A stretch of 9,313 nt of DNA, from positions 1 through 9,313 of the forward strand of contig CALFEA010000189.1 in NCBI GenBank assembly GCA_937950385.1. Direction: 5' to 3'. The translations under genes and the position numbers were made by a program. Of this stretch, positions 1-6,790 are shown in pieces. Below the pieces are notes generated by a model. The model was not told the origin of the DNA, made no database searches, and saw nothing but the letters and a program-made list of their open reading frames with translations. Within the stretch, counting starts at the first letter, position 1; each line of letters opens with the position of its first letter. The stretch is from an uncultured Altererythrobacter sp. (GTDB taxonomy: Bacteria; Pseudomonadota; Alphaproteobacteria; Sphingomonadales; Sphingomonadaceae).

Positions 1-1
1 T

Positions 2-985
2 ACAGGTGCGCCTGGGTGGGTGCATGAGCACAGTTTCGGCGAATATCGCTCCGTATTGCTTGATGGCGATGAAGTGCTGGCGGCTCGGCTCAATTGGTTC
101 AGCCACATTTGCGTAGGCACCATTGCAACCGCAAAAGTTCTGAAACGGTCCAAGGGAGCAAAAAACGCTCTTTGCGTGACGCGCCTTCCGCGAGCTGGCT
201 ATGAAGTGGATGTCTCCGATCTGCCGCTTGACGCCAGCGAAGGCAGCGAGGTTCGGATAATGATCCACCGCGAGCCAATGGCTGAACGCGGCCGATATAA
301 ACGCGCGAAAGGGCGCTATTTCGGCGACCATCCAGATACGGAGGCATTTGCGCCGATGAATGATCTCATCCGGGGCGAAGAGGTTCGGCGGCTGCCTGCT
401 GGTGTATGGGAAGAAATATGGTCACTGGCAGCAGACGGAGAGCTTGCATTTGCGGGCGGCAATTTGGTCATCACTCCTACGCCTGCGATGACATTGATCG
501 ACATCGATGGAAACGGCTCCGCGCGTGATTTGTCGCTCTTAGCCGTGCCTGCCATTGCCAAGGCCCTTCGCTATATGGATTTGGGCGGGAACATCGGGAT
601 TGATTTTCCGACAATTGCGGCAAAGGCTGATCGAAAAGCTGTGGATGCCGCATTGGATGCAGCCCTGTCGGATTGGCCGCATGAACGCACGGCGATGAAC
701 GGTTTTGGCTTTGTTCAAATTATTGCGCGGCTGCAATTGCCCTCTTTGCTCCACCGTTTGGAATATGCGCGCAGCTCTTCCTGCGCGCGTTATCTGATGC
801 GTCAAGCGGAAAGGCTGGAGGGGACAGGGCGATGCCTGCTTCTCACTTGCCATCCTGAGGTTGAAACCGCGATCCAAGAGAGCTGGACAATCGAACTGCG
901 TGAAAAATCGGGCAAAGAGGTGCGGATTGAAACCGATGCCGCTCTTGCACTGGAAGCCGGCTTTGCGCAGTTAGTGGAATTATGA
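2..985 (+). CDS. Ribonuclease E/G family protein, compact form (5' end outside window)
   Basis: Single-strand-specific endoribonuclease of the RNase E/G family, expected in the cytoplasm in RNA processing or decay. Residues are numbered from the GTG at 20. Residues about 31-100 look like a divergent S1-type barrel followed by a basic stretch (REPMAERGRYKRAKGR). The catalytic DNase I-like core shows LIDIDG (D161, D163), matching the metal ligand D303 and N305 of E. coli RNase E, and LGGNIGIDF (D195), matching D346. Only about 60 residues separate the S1-like part from D161, so the RNase H/5'-sensor region is much reduced, and the CPxC zinc-link is absent. E. coli RNase G is 489 aa. The frame is open to the window edge, and an in-frame Trp just before the GTG resembles the family N-terminus, so the true start is probably upstream; GTG at 20 is the alternative. 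The stop overlaps yacG. Family call is firm; exact substrate unknown. Confidence 0.82.
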   Translation, partial: TGAPGWVHEHSFGEYRSVLLDGDEVLAARLNWFSHICVGTIATAKVLKRSKGAKNALCVTRLPRAGYEVDVSDLPLDASEGSEVRIMIHREPMAERGRYKRAKGRYFGDHPDTEAFAPMNDLIRGEEVRRLPAGVWEEIWSLAADGELAFAGGNLVITPTPAMTLIDIDGNGSARDLSLLAVPAIAKALRYMDLGGNIGIDFPTIAAKADRKAVDAALDAALSDWPHERTAMNGFGFVQIIARLQLPSLLHRLEYARSSSCARYLMRQAERLEGTGRCLLLTCHPEVETAIQESWTIELREKSGKEVRIETDAALALEAGFAQLVEL

Positions 986-1167
986 CTACCAAAACACGCA
1001 AATGCCCGATCTGTAAAAAGCCTCGTAGCGAGGAGCACACCCCCTTTTGTAGCATCCGCTGCAAGGACCGTGATTTGGCCCAATGGTTCGGTGATGGCTA
1101 CGCTGTACCGGGGCGCCCAGCCGATCCAGAAGAGATTGCGCGCGAGGAATGGGAGCAGCGTTCGTAA
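982..1167 (+). CDS. yacG: DNA gyrase inhibitor YacG (zinc-binding)
   Basis: Small 61-aa zinc protein of the YacG family. In E. coli, YacG binds GyrB and inhibits DNA gyrase; the role here is inferred from family. The four zinc-binding cysteines are visible as CPIC (C8, C11) and CSIRC (C23, C27), followed by the typical DLAQWFGDGYAVPG segment. Length is normal for the family (about 60-65 aa). The ATG lies inside the stop region of the ribonuclease gene (ATGA, 4-base overlap) and has no strong ribosome-binding site of its own, so translational coupling to the upstream gene is likely. The C-terminal tail is acidic (PADPEEIAREEWEQ), as in other members. The pairing of a short RNase E/G gene with yacG fits a two-gene operon. 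Confidence 0.93.
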   Translation: MTTKTRKCPICKKPRSEEHTPFCSIRCKDRDLAQWFGDGYAVPGRPADPEEIAREEWEQRS

Positions 1168-1196
1168 CGAACAGCTGAAAACTCGCCGATTTCCTC

Positions 1197-1225
1197 TTGC
1201 CATTCCCGCGCGCCTTCGCCATAGC
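1197..1225 (+). promoter_or_regulatory. Possible sigma-70-type promoter ahead of tRNA-Phe
   Basis: In the 111-base gap between yacG and the tRNA, TTGCCA (1197-1202, 5 of 6 to TTGACA) is followed after 17 bases by CATAGC (1220-1225, 3 of 6 to TATAAT). This would start transcription near 1232 and leave a leader of about 47 bases before the tRNA. The -10 box is poor, so this is a tentative call. Nothing else clear was seen in the gap. Confidence 0.2.
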
Positions 1226-1278
1226 GCGCCCTTCATTTGCTCGCCATCGCATAAAACTGCGGTGCCGCTGAAGCGAAT

Positions 1279-1353
1279 GCCCGGGTAGCTCAGGGGTAGA
1301 GCAGCGGATTGAAAATCCGCGTGTCGGTGGTTCAAATCCGCCCCCGGGCACCA
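1279..1353 (+). tRNA. tRNA-Phe (anticodon GAA)
   Basis: The cloverleaf can be folded by hand. The acceptor stem is GCCCGGG (1279-1285) with CCCGGGC (1343-1349). The D arm is GCTC/GAGC with a 7-base loop. The anticodon stem is GCGGA (1304-1308) with TCCGC (1316-1320) around the loop TTGAAAA, giving anticodon GAA at 1311-1313. The variable loop is GTGTC. The T arm is GGTGG/CCGCC around TTCAAAT, with one G-U pair. The discriminator is A and CCA is encoded (1351-1353). All stems are otherwise fully paired, so it should be functional. The purC start lies 52 bases downstream with no clear terminator between, so read-through into purC is possible. Confidence 0.98.
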
Positions 1354-1393
1354 CGCTTAGCGCAGTGCCAGAACATTCTCGCCTGACCTTATC

Positions 1394-1399
1394 AAAGGA
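1394..1399 (+). promoter_or_regulatory. Ribosome-binding site of purC
   Basis: AAAGGA sits 6 bases before the ATG at 1406. It supports that start, which also gives the family N-terminus ([16 protein letters not shown]). Confidence 0.6.
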
Positions 1400-1405
1400 T
1401 CGTCT

Positions 1406-2209
1406 ATGTCGCGTCGTCGCCAGATTTACGAAGGCAAGGCCAAGATCCTTTACGAGGGTCCAGAGCCGGGCACGATCATTCAATATTTCAAAGATGACGC
1501 CACCGCCTTTAACGCGGAGAAAAAGGGCACCATCAACGGCAAAGGTGTGATCAACAATCGGATTTCCGAGCATGTGTTCACGCGCCTTGCCCATATTGGC
1601 ATCCCTACCCATTTCATTCGTCGCCTCAACATGCGCGAGCAATTGGTGCGTCAGGTTGAAATTGTTCCCATCGAAGTGGTTGTGCGCAATGTCGCAGCGG
1701 GATCGATCTGCAAGCGGCTTGGCCTAGAAGAAGGCGTGCAACTGCCTCACACGCTGATCGAATATTATTATAAAGACGATGCGCTTGGTGATCCTTTGAT
1801 CTCAGAGGAGCACATCGCTTGCTTCAATTGGGCGAGCCAAGAAGAGATGCAAGACATTGCTGCAATGGCGATCCGCGTGAATGATTTCATGTGCGGATTG
1901 TTTGCAGCGATTGATATTCGCCTTGTCGATTTCAAGTTAGAATTCGGCCGCATTTTCGATGGCGATTTCAGCCGCGTAATTCTGGCCGATGAAATCAGCC
2001 CAGATGGATGCCGCCTGTGGGACATGAACTCAGGCGAAAAGCTAGATAAGGACCGTTTCCGCAAAGATCTCGGCGGGGAAGAGGAGGCCTATCAAGAGGT
2101 CGCGCGGCGGCTCGGCCTTCTGCAAAATGATGAGAACAGCCCGGGCGAAGTTCTGGATCTATCCAGCCACCGCACCCGTCTGCGCGGATCACCGCCCATC
2201 AAGAAGTAA
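1406..2209 (+). CDS. purC: Phosphoribosylaminoimidazole-succinocarboxamide synthase (SAICAR synthetase)
   Basis: Catalyses ATP-dependent joining of CAIR and L-aspartate to give SAICAR in de novo purine synthesis; cytoplasmic. The N-terminus has the nucleotide-binding [11 protein letters not shown] stretch (8-18). Both SAICAR synthetase signatures are present: [15 protein letters not shown] (86-100) and LVDFKLEFG (173-181). [12 protein letters not shown] (195-206) and [11 protein letters not shown] (214-224) are also conserved. At 267 aa it is about 30 residues longer than E. coli PurC (237 aa); the extra is a polar C-terminal tail after GLLQ (residue 240), which does not look catalytic. A good ribosome-binding site precedes the ATG. 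Its pathway partners purS and purQ lie about 4.3 kb downstream on the same strand, separated by the TIR and M16 genes. It ends only 9 bases from the stop of the convergent TIR gene. Confidence 0.98.
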   Translation: MSRRRQIYEGKAKILYEGPEPGTIIQYFKDDATAFNAEKKGTINGKGVINNRISEHVFTRLAHIGIPTHFIRRLNMREQLVRQVEIVPIEVVVRNVAAGSICKRLGLEEGVQLPHTLIEYYYKDDALGDPLISEEHIACFNWASQEEMQDIAAMAIRVNDFMCGLFAAIDIRLVDFKLEFGRIFDGDFSRVILADEISPDGCRLWDMNSGEKLDKDRFRKDLGGEEEAYQEVARRLGLLQNDENSPGEVLDLSSHRTRLRGSPPIKK

Positions 2210-2218
2210 ACACACGGT

Positions 2219-3358
2219 TCAATCAGCTTTGACTGGGTCCGTTTCGCTAACAACCGCATCGATAGGCTCATTGCCCTCGCCTTGTTCAATCATCGGCTTG
2301 GCTTGAGCAGCGCCTGATACGTGGTCCGCCTCATCGGCCAAATACCCCGCCTCAGCCATTGCCGACGCCTGCATCGCTTTTCGGTGAAGGAAAATGCGAA
2401 TGGAGACGATGATCGTAGGCAGCAGCAAGAAAATAATACCAAGGATCATCAAGGTTATTGTCGTCAGCCCCGCCCGGTCTTTCATCAGCAAGTTAACCGG
2501 CTCCCATAAGAACCAAATCGACAGCACCCACAATAGCCCGCCAACATAAACACCCAGTCGTTCGTCAAGCACGAGACCAACTGCGGATTTATCACTTTCC
2601 CAAAAGCCGCGCTCATGGCCAAGGCCGGCTGTGTCACGCATCCGGTCAATCTCAACCTCGGCTGCGCTCAGCTCATTTTGCACTTTTTCAAGGTCGTGCT
2701 TCAAGCGTGCGCTTTCGCGCGCAGAAGTCGCAATCTCGCCCGAATGCGCCTTGGAACTGTGCCGCAATTCATCAAGCTCTGCCTCAAGAGCTGCGCGCTT
2801 AGCTTTTTCTTCAGCCAATTGCCGCCGCATTTCTGGATTGGCAGAGCCGATTACGCTCTCGAGCACTTCTTCGGCCAAAGGATCATTGCCATACCGTCCA
2901 AGCCATTGCCGCCATGACGCCACATCAGCTTCCTGCGCCTGCAGCCGCGCATATTCGGCCAAACCCGGGCGTCCGACAATCTTGCCAATTCTATCTAGCA
3001 AACGTTGCCATACTGCGTCGCCCGATTTTTCCGCCCCTTCTTCTAAGGGCTCTGTATGAATTGAGCGGAATTCGAGCGGGAGCGTGCATTCATCCAATTG
3101 TACAGCAACCAACTGGCCGCGGTCTGCGCCAGATCGGGCTTCATTGCGCACCCAATCAGATTCCACAGAATTGGTTGACCAGAGCACCATGACGCCCGTG
3201 GCAGCATCGATTTCCTGTTCGATTTTTCGGTCAAAATTATCGCCAGCATCAATCCCGGCGTCAAACCAGACATCAAGCTTTAGCGCCTCAAGCGCATCAC
3301 GAATTTGAATGCAGCGCGGCCGGTCGGCCCGCGAATAACTGATAAATAGATCGGCCAA
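2219..3358 (-). CDS. TIR-domain membrane protein (TIR - coiled coil - two TM helices)
   Basis: 379-aa protein of unknown role. Residues 1-125 form a bacterial TIR domain (TIR_2 type): box-1-like LFISYSRAD (4-12), LDVWFDAGIDAGDNF (28-42), and WVRNE (69-73), which matches the WxxxE motif whose Glu is catalytic in NAD-cleaving TIR domains. Residues about 175-243 are charged with Ala/Leu heptad character, a likely coiled coil. Two hydrophobic helices follow, about 269-291 and 298-322, with basic RIFLHRK after the second, so both ends should be cytoplasmic. An acidic, polar tail of about 55 residues follows. The start is TTG at 3358, supported by GGGGGA 6 bases upstream; an in-frame stop 11 codons further up excludes a longer form. 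It sits in reverse between purC and the M16 gene. It could be an NADase defence effector or a signalling adaptor; no ThsA, STING, SAVED or other known partner is adjacent. TIR call firm, function open. Confidence 0.9.
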   Translation of the reverse strand: MADLFISYSRADRPRCIQIRDALEALKLDVWFDAGIDAGDNFDRKIEQEIDAATGVMVLWSTNSVESDWVRNEARSGADRGQLVAVQLDECTLPLEFRSIHTEPLEEGAEKSGDAVWQRLLDRIGKIVGRPGLAEYARLQAQEADVASWRQWLGRYGNDPLAEEVLESVIGSANPEMRRQLAEEKAKRAALEAELDELRHSSKAHSGEIATSARESARLKHDLEKVQNELSAAEVEIDRMRDTAGLGHERGFWESDKSAVGLVLDERLGVYVGGLLWVLSIWFLWEPVNLLMKDRAGLTTITLMILGIIFLLLPTIIVSIRIFLHRKAMQASAMAEAGYLADEADHVSGAAQAKPMIEQGEGNEPIDAVVSETDPVKAD

Positions 3359-3364
3359 TCGTAA

Positions 3365-3370
3365 TCCCCC
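3365..3370 (-). promoter_or_regulatory. Ribosome-binding site fixing the TTG start of the TIR gene
   Basis: Read on the minus strand this is GGGGGA, 6 bases before TTG (3358-3356). No ATG or GTG lies in frame before the upstream stop at 3394-3392, so this site decides the start. Confidence 0.55.
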
Positions 3371-3395
3371 GCCGATAACTTCTCTTGGCCATCAC

Positions 3396-3424
3396 ACCCT
3401 AGGCCGCACTAAGCTGCCGAGCAA
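3396..3424 (-). promoter_or_regulatory. Possible promoter of the TIR gene
   Basis: On the minus strand TTGCTC (3424-3419) and TAGGGT (3401-3396) are spaced by 17 bases, about 38 bases before the TTG start. Each box matches the sigma-70 consensus at only about half its positions. The 149-base gap must hold promoters for both divergent genes, which is the main reason to consider it. Confidence 0.2.
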
Positions 3425-3507
3425 GAGCGCGATCTGCCGGTGCATCGCCGGATATATCGCAAATTCAGCCCCTTGTCAGCAACCCCAGCTTAGGGCAGCA
3501 GATTATT

Positions 3508-6420
3508 ATGCGTATTTTTCTCAAAACCACTGCCGCTTTGGCCGCACTTGCCGCCGCCCCTCTCAAAGCTGAAGCACCGGTTGCGGAGGTCGTTCCGGAA
3601 GTCCCTGCGGAGAGGGCCAATACCGGCGAACAAATCTGGCCGTTTGAGGCAACTGACCTGCCCGTTGATCCATCCTACCGCCTCTATGTCATGCCCAATG
3701 GGATGAAAGTTGCTCTGCGCGAGAATGGAACGCCAGAGGGAACGGCTTTGGTCCGCTTGCATTTCGATTCTGGTTCGCTGGATGAAACCGATAGCGAACA
3801 AGGCCTTGCGCATTTTGTTGAGCATATGGCCTTCAATGGATCGACCAATGTGCCCGAAGGTGAGATGATCAAATTGCTGGAGCGCGAGGGGCTTGCCTTT
3901 GGCGCGGATACCAATGCCTCAACCGGCTTGGAAGCCACCACCTATATGCTCAACCTGCCGCGCAATGATGCCGATTTGCTCGACACGGTGCTCATGATCA
4001 TGCGGGAAACTGCCAGCGAGCTGACGATTAGCGAAGAAGCGGTCGAACGCGAACGCGGGGTCATTTTGGCCGAACGCCGCGACCGCCGCAATTTTGCCTA
4101 TCGCAATCTGGAAGATAGCTTAGAATTTGCAACACCAGGCGCGCGCTATGCAGACCGGCTGCCCATCGGCAAGCTCGACATTCTGGAAAATGCAACCGCT
4201 GAAGATCTACGCGGGTTTTACGAGCGCACCTATGTGCCTGCCAATGCGACATTGGTGATTGCCGGCGATTTCGCAGTCGAGGCAATGCAGCGGGCCGTGC
4301 GCAAGCATTTCGGCAGTTGGCAAAATGCGGCGTCTGCCCCGGCCGACCCTGTGACCGGCCCGATTGATATTGATCGCCGCGGCGAAACCGACATTTACAC
4401 CGATCCCGCTCTGTCAGAGACGCTGCAAGTCTGGCGTTACGCTCCTTGGGTTGATCGGCCCGACAATAGCGCAAACCGGCAGGCCGCAATGCAGCGCAGC
4501 ATCGGCTATGGCATTATCAATCGCCGGTTTGCAAAGCTTGCGCGCGGCGCAGATGCGCCTTTCCGCAGCGCTGGTTTTGGTGTCAGCAATGTGTTCGAAG
4601 ATGCACGTCAAACGACACTGACAATCAACACCGCTGATGGCAAATGGGAAAGCGGGCTGACCGCAGCGACACTGGAATTGCGCAAAGCCATGGCGTTTGG
4701 TTTTTCCGAGGCCGAAGTCGCTGAACAAATCGCGCAGCGCCGCTCTAGCTTAGAAGCAGCGGCACGCGCAGCAGACACCCGCAGCAATGGCGCATTTGTC
4801 AGAGGCGCGCTTGCCTTAGTGTCCAATGATCGCATTCCCACAACGCCGCAATCCGCGCTTGAACGGTTCGAGGCCTATGCTGGCGAAATTACAGCGGAAA
4901 GCGCTTTGGCAGCGATTACCGAGGATGCGACCCCGCTTTACGATCCGCTGATCCGCTTTTCTGGCCGCATAGCGCCAGAAGGCGGCGCGCAATCATTGCG
5001 CAGCGCGTGGGACACTGTTCGGGCCATGCCGATCACTGAGCCTGAATTCGCCGAAGTGGCAGAATTCGGCTATACCGATTTTGGCCAACCGGGCGAAATC
5101 GTCTCCGACACGCGTGATGAGAAACTTGGTTTTCGCTATATTCGCTTTGCAAATAACTTGCGGCTTACACTGAAGCAGACAGATATCCGCGAAGATCAAA
5201 TCCGGTTCCTTGTTGGAATTGATGGCGGACAATTGCTCGACACCAAGGACGATCCGCTCAAAACAGCTCTGGTTAGCACAATGTCAGCAGGCGGGCTTGG
5301 CAAGCACAGCCAAGACGAATTGGCGACGATCCTTGCTGGCAAGCGTGTATCGGCCTCTATCGGTACGGGCGCAGACCGGTTCAGATTGGGCGGGTCCACC
5401 ATTCCGCAAGATTTAACGCTGCAATTGCAATTGCTGGCGGCTGCAATCACCGATCCGGGTTACCGCAAGGAAGGCGAGGAGCGCTACGGCCGCTCTATCG
5501 ATAATTTCTTCGCCAATTTGGATGGCACTCCGGCCCGCGCTCTTGGCAATGCGCTGGGCGGGATTTTGTCGGATAATGACCCACGCTTTTCCCTGCAAAG
5601 CGAGGAAGCTTATGAAGCGCGCAGCTTCGCCAAGCTAAAAGAAGATATTGGTGATCGGTTGGCCAATGGAGCGATGGAAATTGCACTGGTTGGCGATCTC
5701 GATGAGGATGCCGCTATTGCTGCCGTTGCGAGCACTTTGGGCGCGTTGCCAACACGCGAAGCTGAGTTTCTACCGCGAACAGACGCCCGTCAGCGCAGTT
5801 TCACCGCCGACCGCAGTCAGCGGATCGTCAGGCACACTGGAGAGGCTGATCAAGCAGATGTGCGAATGATCTGGCCCACAACCGATGACAGTGATCTGGC
5901 CGAAAACCTGATGCTTAACCTGCTCGCCCGCGTGGTTAGGCTCAAGCTTCAAGAACAATTACGAGAGGATTTGGGCCAAGCTTATTCGCCTTCTGCAGGC
6001 TCATCCACATCGCGGATATATCCCGGCTACGGCACTTTCGGGCTGACGGCCTCCGTCGCTGTAGCAGAAGTCGAGCCGACCCGCGCAGCGATTGCCTCTA
6101 TGCTTACCAATTTACTGGCCGAGCCACTGGATGAAGACACGTTGAACCGCGCGCGCCAACCGGCGTTGGAGGCCTATGACAATGCGCTCAAATCACTGGG
6201 CGGATGGATGGGTTTGGCTGACCGTGCTCAGAGTGAGCAAGACCGCCTCGGGCGTTTCTTTGCAGCACCCGACATTATCAAGAGCCAGACCGGGGAAGAC
6301 ATCCAAGCAGCCGCGAGGAAATACCTATCCGCAGATCAAGCGGTAGAAATCTTGGTTTTGCCAAAAGAAGCTGAACCGGATGAGGATAGCAATTCTCCCG
6401 CAGCGCCGCCCATTATGTGA
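3508..6420 (+). CDS. M16 family zinc metallopeptidase (pitrilysin/insulinase-like), exported
   Basis: Zinc peptidase of 970 aa, expected in the periplasm. Residues 1-23 are a Sec-type signal peptide (MRIFLK, then an Ala/Leu core, ending near AEA); there is no lipobox cysteine. The inverted zinc motif HFVEH lies at 102-106 (H102 and H106 ligands, E105 catalytic base). E182 in VERERG, 76 residues beyond H106, fits the third ligand of the HxxEH-x(74-76)-E pattern. The second half is an inactive M16 domain that keeps the Arg-x6-Tyr pair (R819, Y826 in REDLGQAY) that contacts substrate in insulin-degrading enzyme and pitrilysin. Both halves are thus fused in one chain, the full-length form, not the split form of two adjacent genes. 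The tail is acidic and Pro-rich. The ribosome-binding site is weak (AGGGCA about 10 bases before ATG). It lies between purC and purS; substrate unknown. Confidence 0.95.
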   Translation: MRIFLKTTAALAALAAAPLKAEAPVAEVVPEVPAERANTGEQIWPFEATDLPVDPSYRLYVMPNGMKVALRENGTPEGTALVRLHFDSGSLDETDSEQGLAHFVEHMAFNGSTNVPEGEMIKLLEREGLAFGADTNASTGLEATTYMLNLPRNDADLLDTVLMIMRETASELTISEEAVERERGVILAERRDRRNFAYRNLEDSLEFATPGARYADRLPIGKLDILENATAEDLRGFYERTYVPANATLVIAGDFAVEAMQRAVRKHFGSWQNAASAPADPVTGPIDIDRRGETDIYTDPALSETLQVWRYAPWVDRPDNSANRQAAMQRSIGYGIINRRFAKLARGADAPFRSAGFGVSNVFEDARQTTLTINTADGKWESGLTAATLELRKAMAFGFSEAEVAEQIAQRRSSLEAAARAADTRSNGAFVRGALALVSNDRIPTTPQSALERFEAYAGEITAESALAAITEDATPLYDPLIRFSGRIAPEGGAQSLRSAWDTVRAMPITEPEFAEVAEFGYTDFGQPGEIVSDTRDEKLGFRYIRFANNLRLTLKQTDIREDQIRFLVGIDGGQLLDTKDDPLKTALVSTMSAGGLGKHSQDELATILAGKRVSASIGTGADRFRLGGSTIPQDLTLQLQLLAAAITDPGYRKEGEERYGRSIDNFFANLDGTPARALGNALGGILSDNDPRFSLQSEEAYEARSFAKLKEDIGDRLANGAMEIALVGDLDEDAAIAAVASTLGALPTREAEFLPRTDARQRSFTADRSQRIVRHTGEADQADVRMIWPTTDDSDLAENLMLNLLARVVRLKLQEQLREDLGQAYSPSAGSSTSRIYPGYGTFGLTASVAVAEVEPTRAAIASMLTNLLAEPLDEDTLNRARQPALEAYDNALKSLGGWMGLADRAQSEQDRLGRFFAAPDIIKSQTGEDIQAAARKYLSADQAVEILVLPKEAEPDEDSNSPAAPPIM

Positions 6421-6457
6421 TCAGACGGATCATAGGTGGAAAGAGCGCTGCAGGTGA

Positions 6458-6485
6458 TTGCACGCTGAGACGCGAACGTTATAGG
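6458..6485 (+). promoter_or_regulatory. Possible promoter of purSQ
   Basis: In the 121-base gap after the M16 gene, TTGCAC (6458-6463) and TATAGG (6480-6485, 4 of 6 to TATAAT) are 16 bases apart. A start near 6492 would give a leader of about 50 bases that opens with the hairpin at 6494-6515. It is tentative, but a separate promoter is plausible given the gap. Confidence 0.3.
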
Positions 6486-6493
6486 ATTGCGAA

Positions 6494-6515
6494 GCATTGC
6501 CACCAAAAGCAATGC
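6494..6515 (+). promoter_or_regulatory. Inverted repeat in the purS leader
   Basis: GCATTGC (6494-6500) and GCAATGC (6509-6515) form a perfect 7-bp stem around an 8-base loop, CACCAAAA. No T-run follows, so it is not an intrinsic terminator. It ends 12 bases before the purS ribosome-binding site. It may be an RNA hairpin near the 5' end of the transcript, an operator for a repressor, or chance. Confidence 0.35.
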
Positions 6516-6527
6516 GCGATGCAACGC

Positions 6528-6532
6528 GAAGG
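6528..6532 (+). promoter_or_regulatory. Ribosome-binding site of purS
   Basis: GAAGG lies 9 bases before the ATG at 6542. It favours that start over the in-frame TTG at 6497, which would add 15 residues not typical of PurS. Confidence 0.5.
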
Positions 6533-6541
6533 CAAAAAGCA

Positions 6542-6790
6542 ATGAAAATACGTGTCCTTGTTCAGCTAAAGCCCGGTGTCCTCGACCCACAAGGGCGCGC
6601 GGTACACCATTCGCTCGAAGGCCTCGGCTTTGAAGGCGTCAATGAAGTGCGCATTGGCCGCACTATCGACCTTGATGTAGCCGATGGCACCAGCGATGCG
6701 GCTCTCGATGACATGTGTAAAAAGCTCCTCGCCAATATGGTGATCGAGGATTACGCCATCCAGAAATTGGATCAGGTGGAGCCAGCCTAA
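6542..6790 (+). CDS. purS: Phosphoribosylformylglycinamidine synthase subunit PurS
   Basis: Small 82-aa subunit of the three-part FGAM synthetase (PurS-PurQ-PurL), which converts FGAR, ATP and glutamine to FGAM in purine synthesis. PurS dimers bridge PurL and PurQ and help ammonia transfer. The family pattern is clear: [19 protein letters not shown] near the N-terminus, then a helix and [12 protein letters not shown]. Length is typical (about 80 aa). The chosen ATG has a ribosome-binding site (GAAGG) and gives the standard N-terminus. Its stop overlaps the purQ start by one base (TAATG), so the two are co-translated. The bacterial three-part arrangement occurs in Gram-positives and alphaproteobacteria, unlike the single long PurL of E. 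coli. Confidence 0.97.
   Translation: MKIRVLVQLKPGVLDPQGRAVHHSLEGLGFEGVNEVRIGRTIDLDVADGTSDAALDDMCKKLLANMVIEDYAIQKLDQVEPA

Noticed and set aside
539..877. Minus-strand frame of 112 codons inside the ribonuclease gene
   Set aside because: It lies wholly antisense to a gene with clear family motifs and has no recognisable domain.
1279..1405. tRNA-Phe 3' end as an attachment site for an integrated element
   Set aside because: No integrase gene or second copy of the tRNA 3' end was seen in the window; purC follows directly.
986..1642. Minus-strand reading frame of 218 codons across tRNA-Phe and the purC start
   Set aside because: Its GGGFEPPTRGFSIRCSTPELPG-like stretch is the well-known false protein read from the antisense strand of a tRNA; the rest shadows yacG and purC.
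2219..3358. TIR gene as part of a Thoeris-type defence pair
   Set aside because: No SIR2-like ThsA or other partner gene is adjacent; both neighbours are purine and peptidase genes.
6416..6434. Hairpin around TGATC/GATCA at the end of the M16 gene as a terminator
   Set aside because: The short AT-rich stem (7 bp including one G-T) has no T-run after it.
6497..6541. TTG at 6497 as an upstream start for purS
   Set aside because: It would add 15 residues foreign to PurS, lies in the hairpin, and lacks a ribosome-binding site; ATG 6542 has one.
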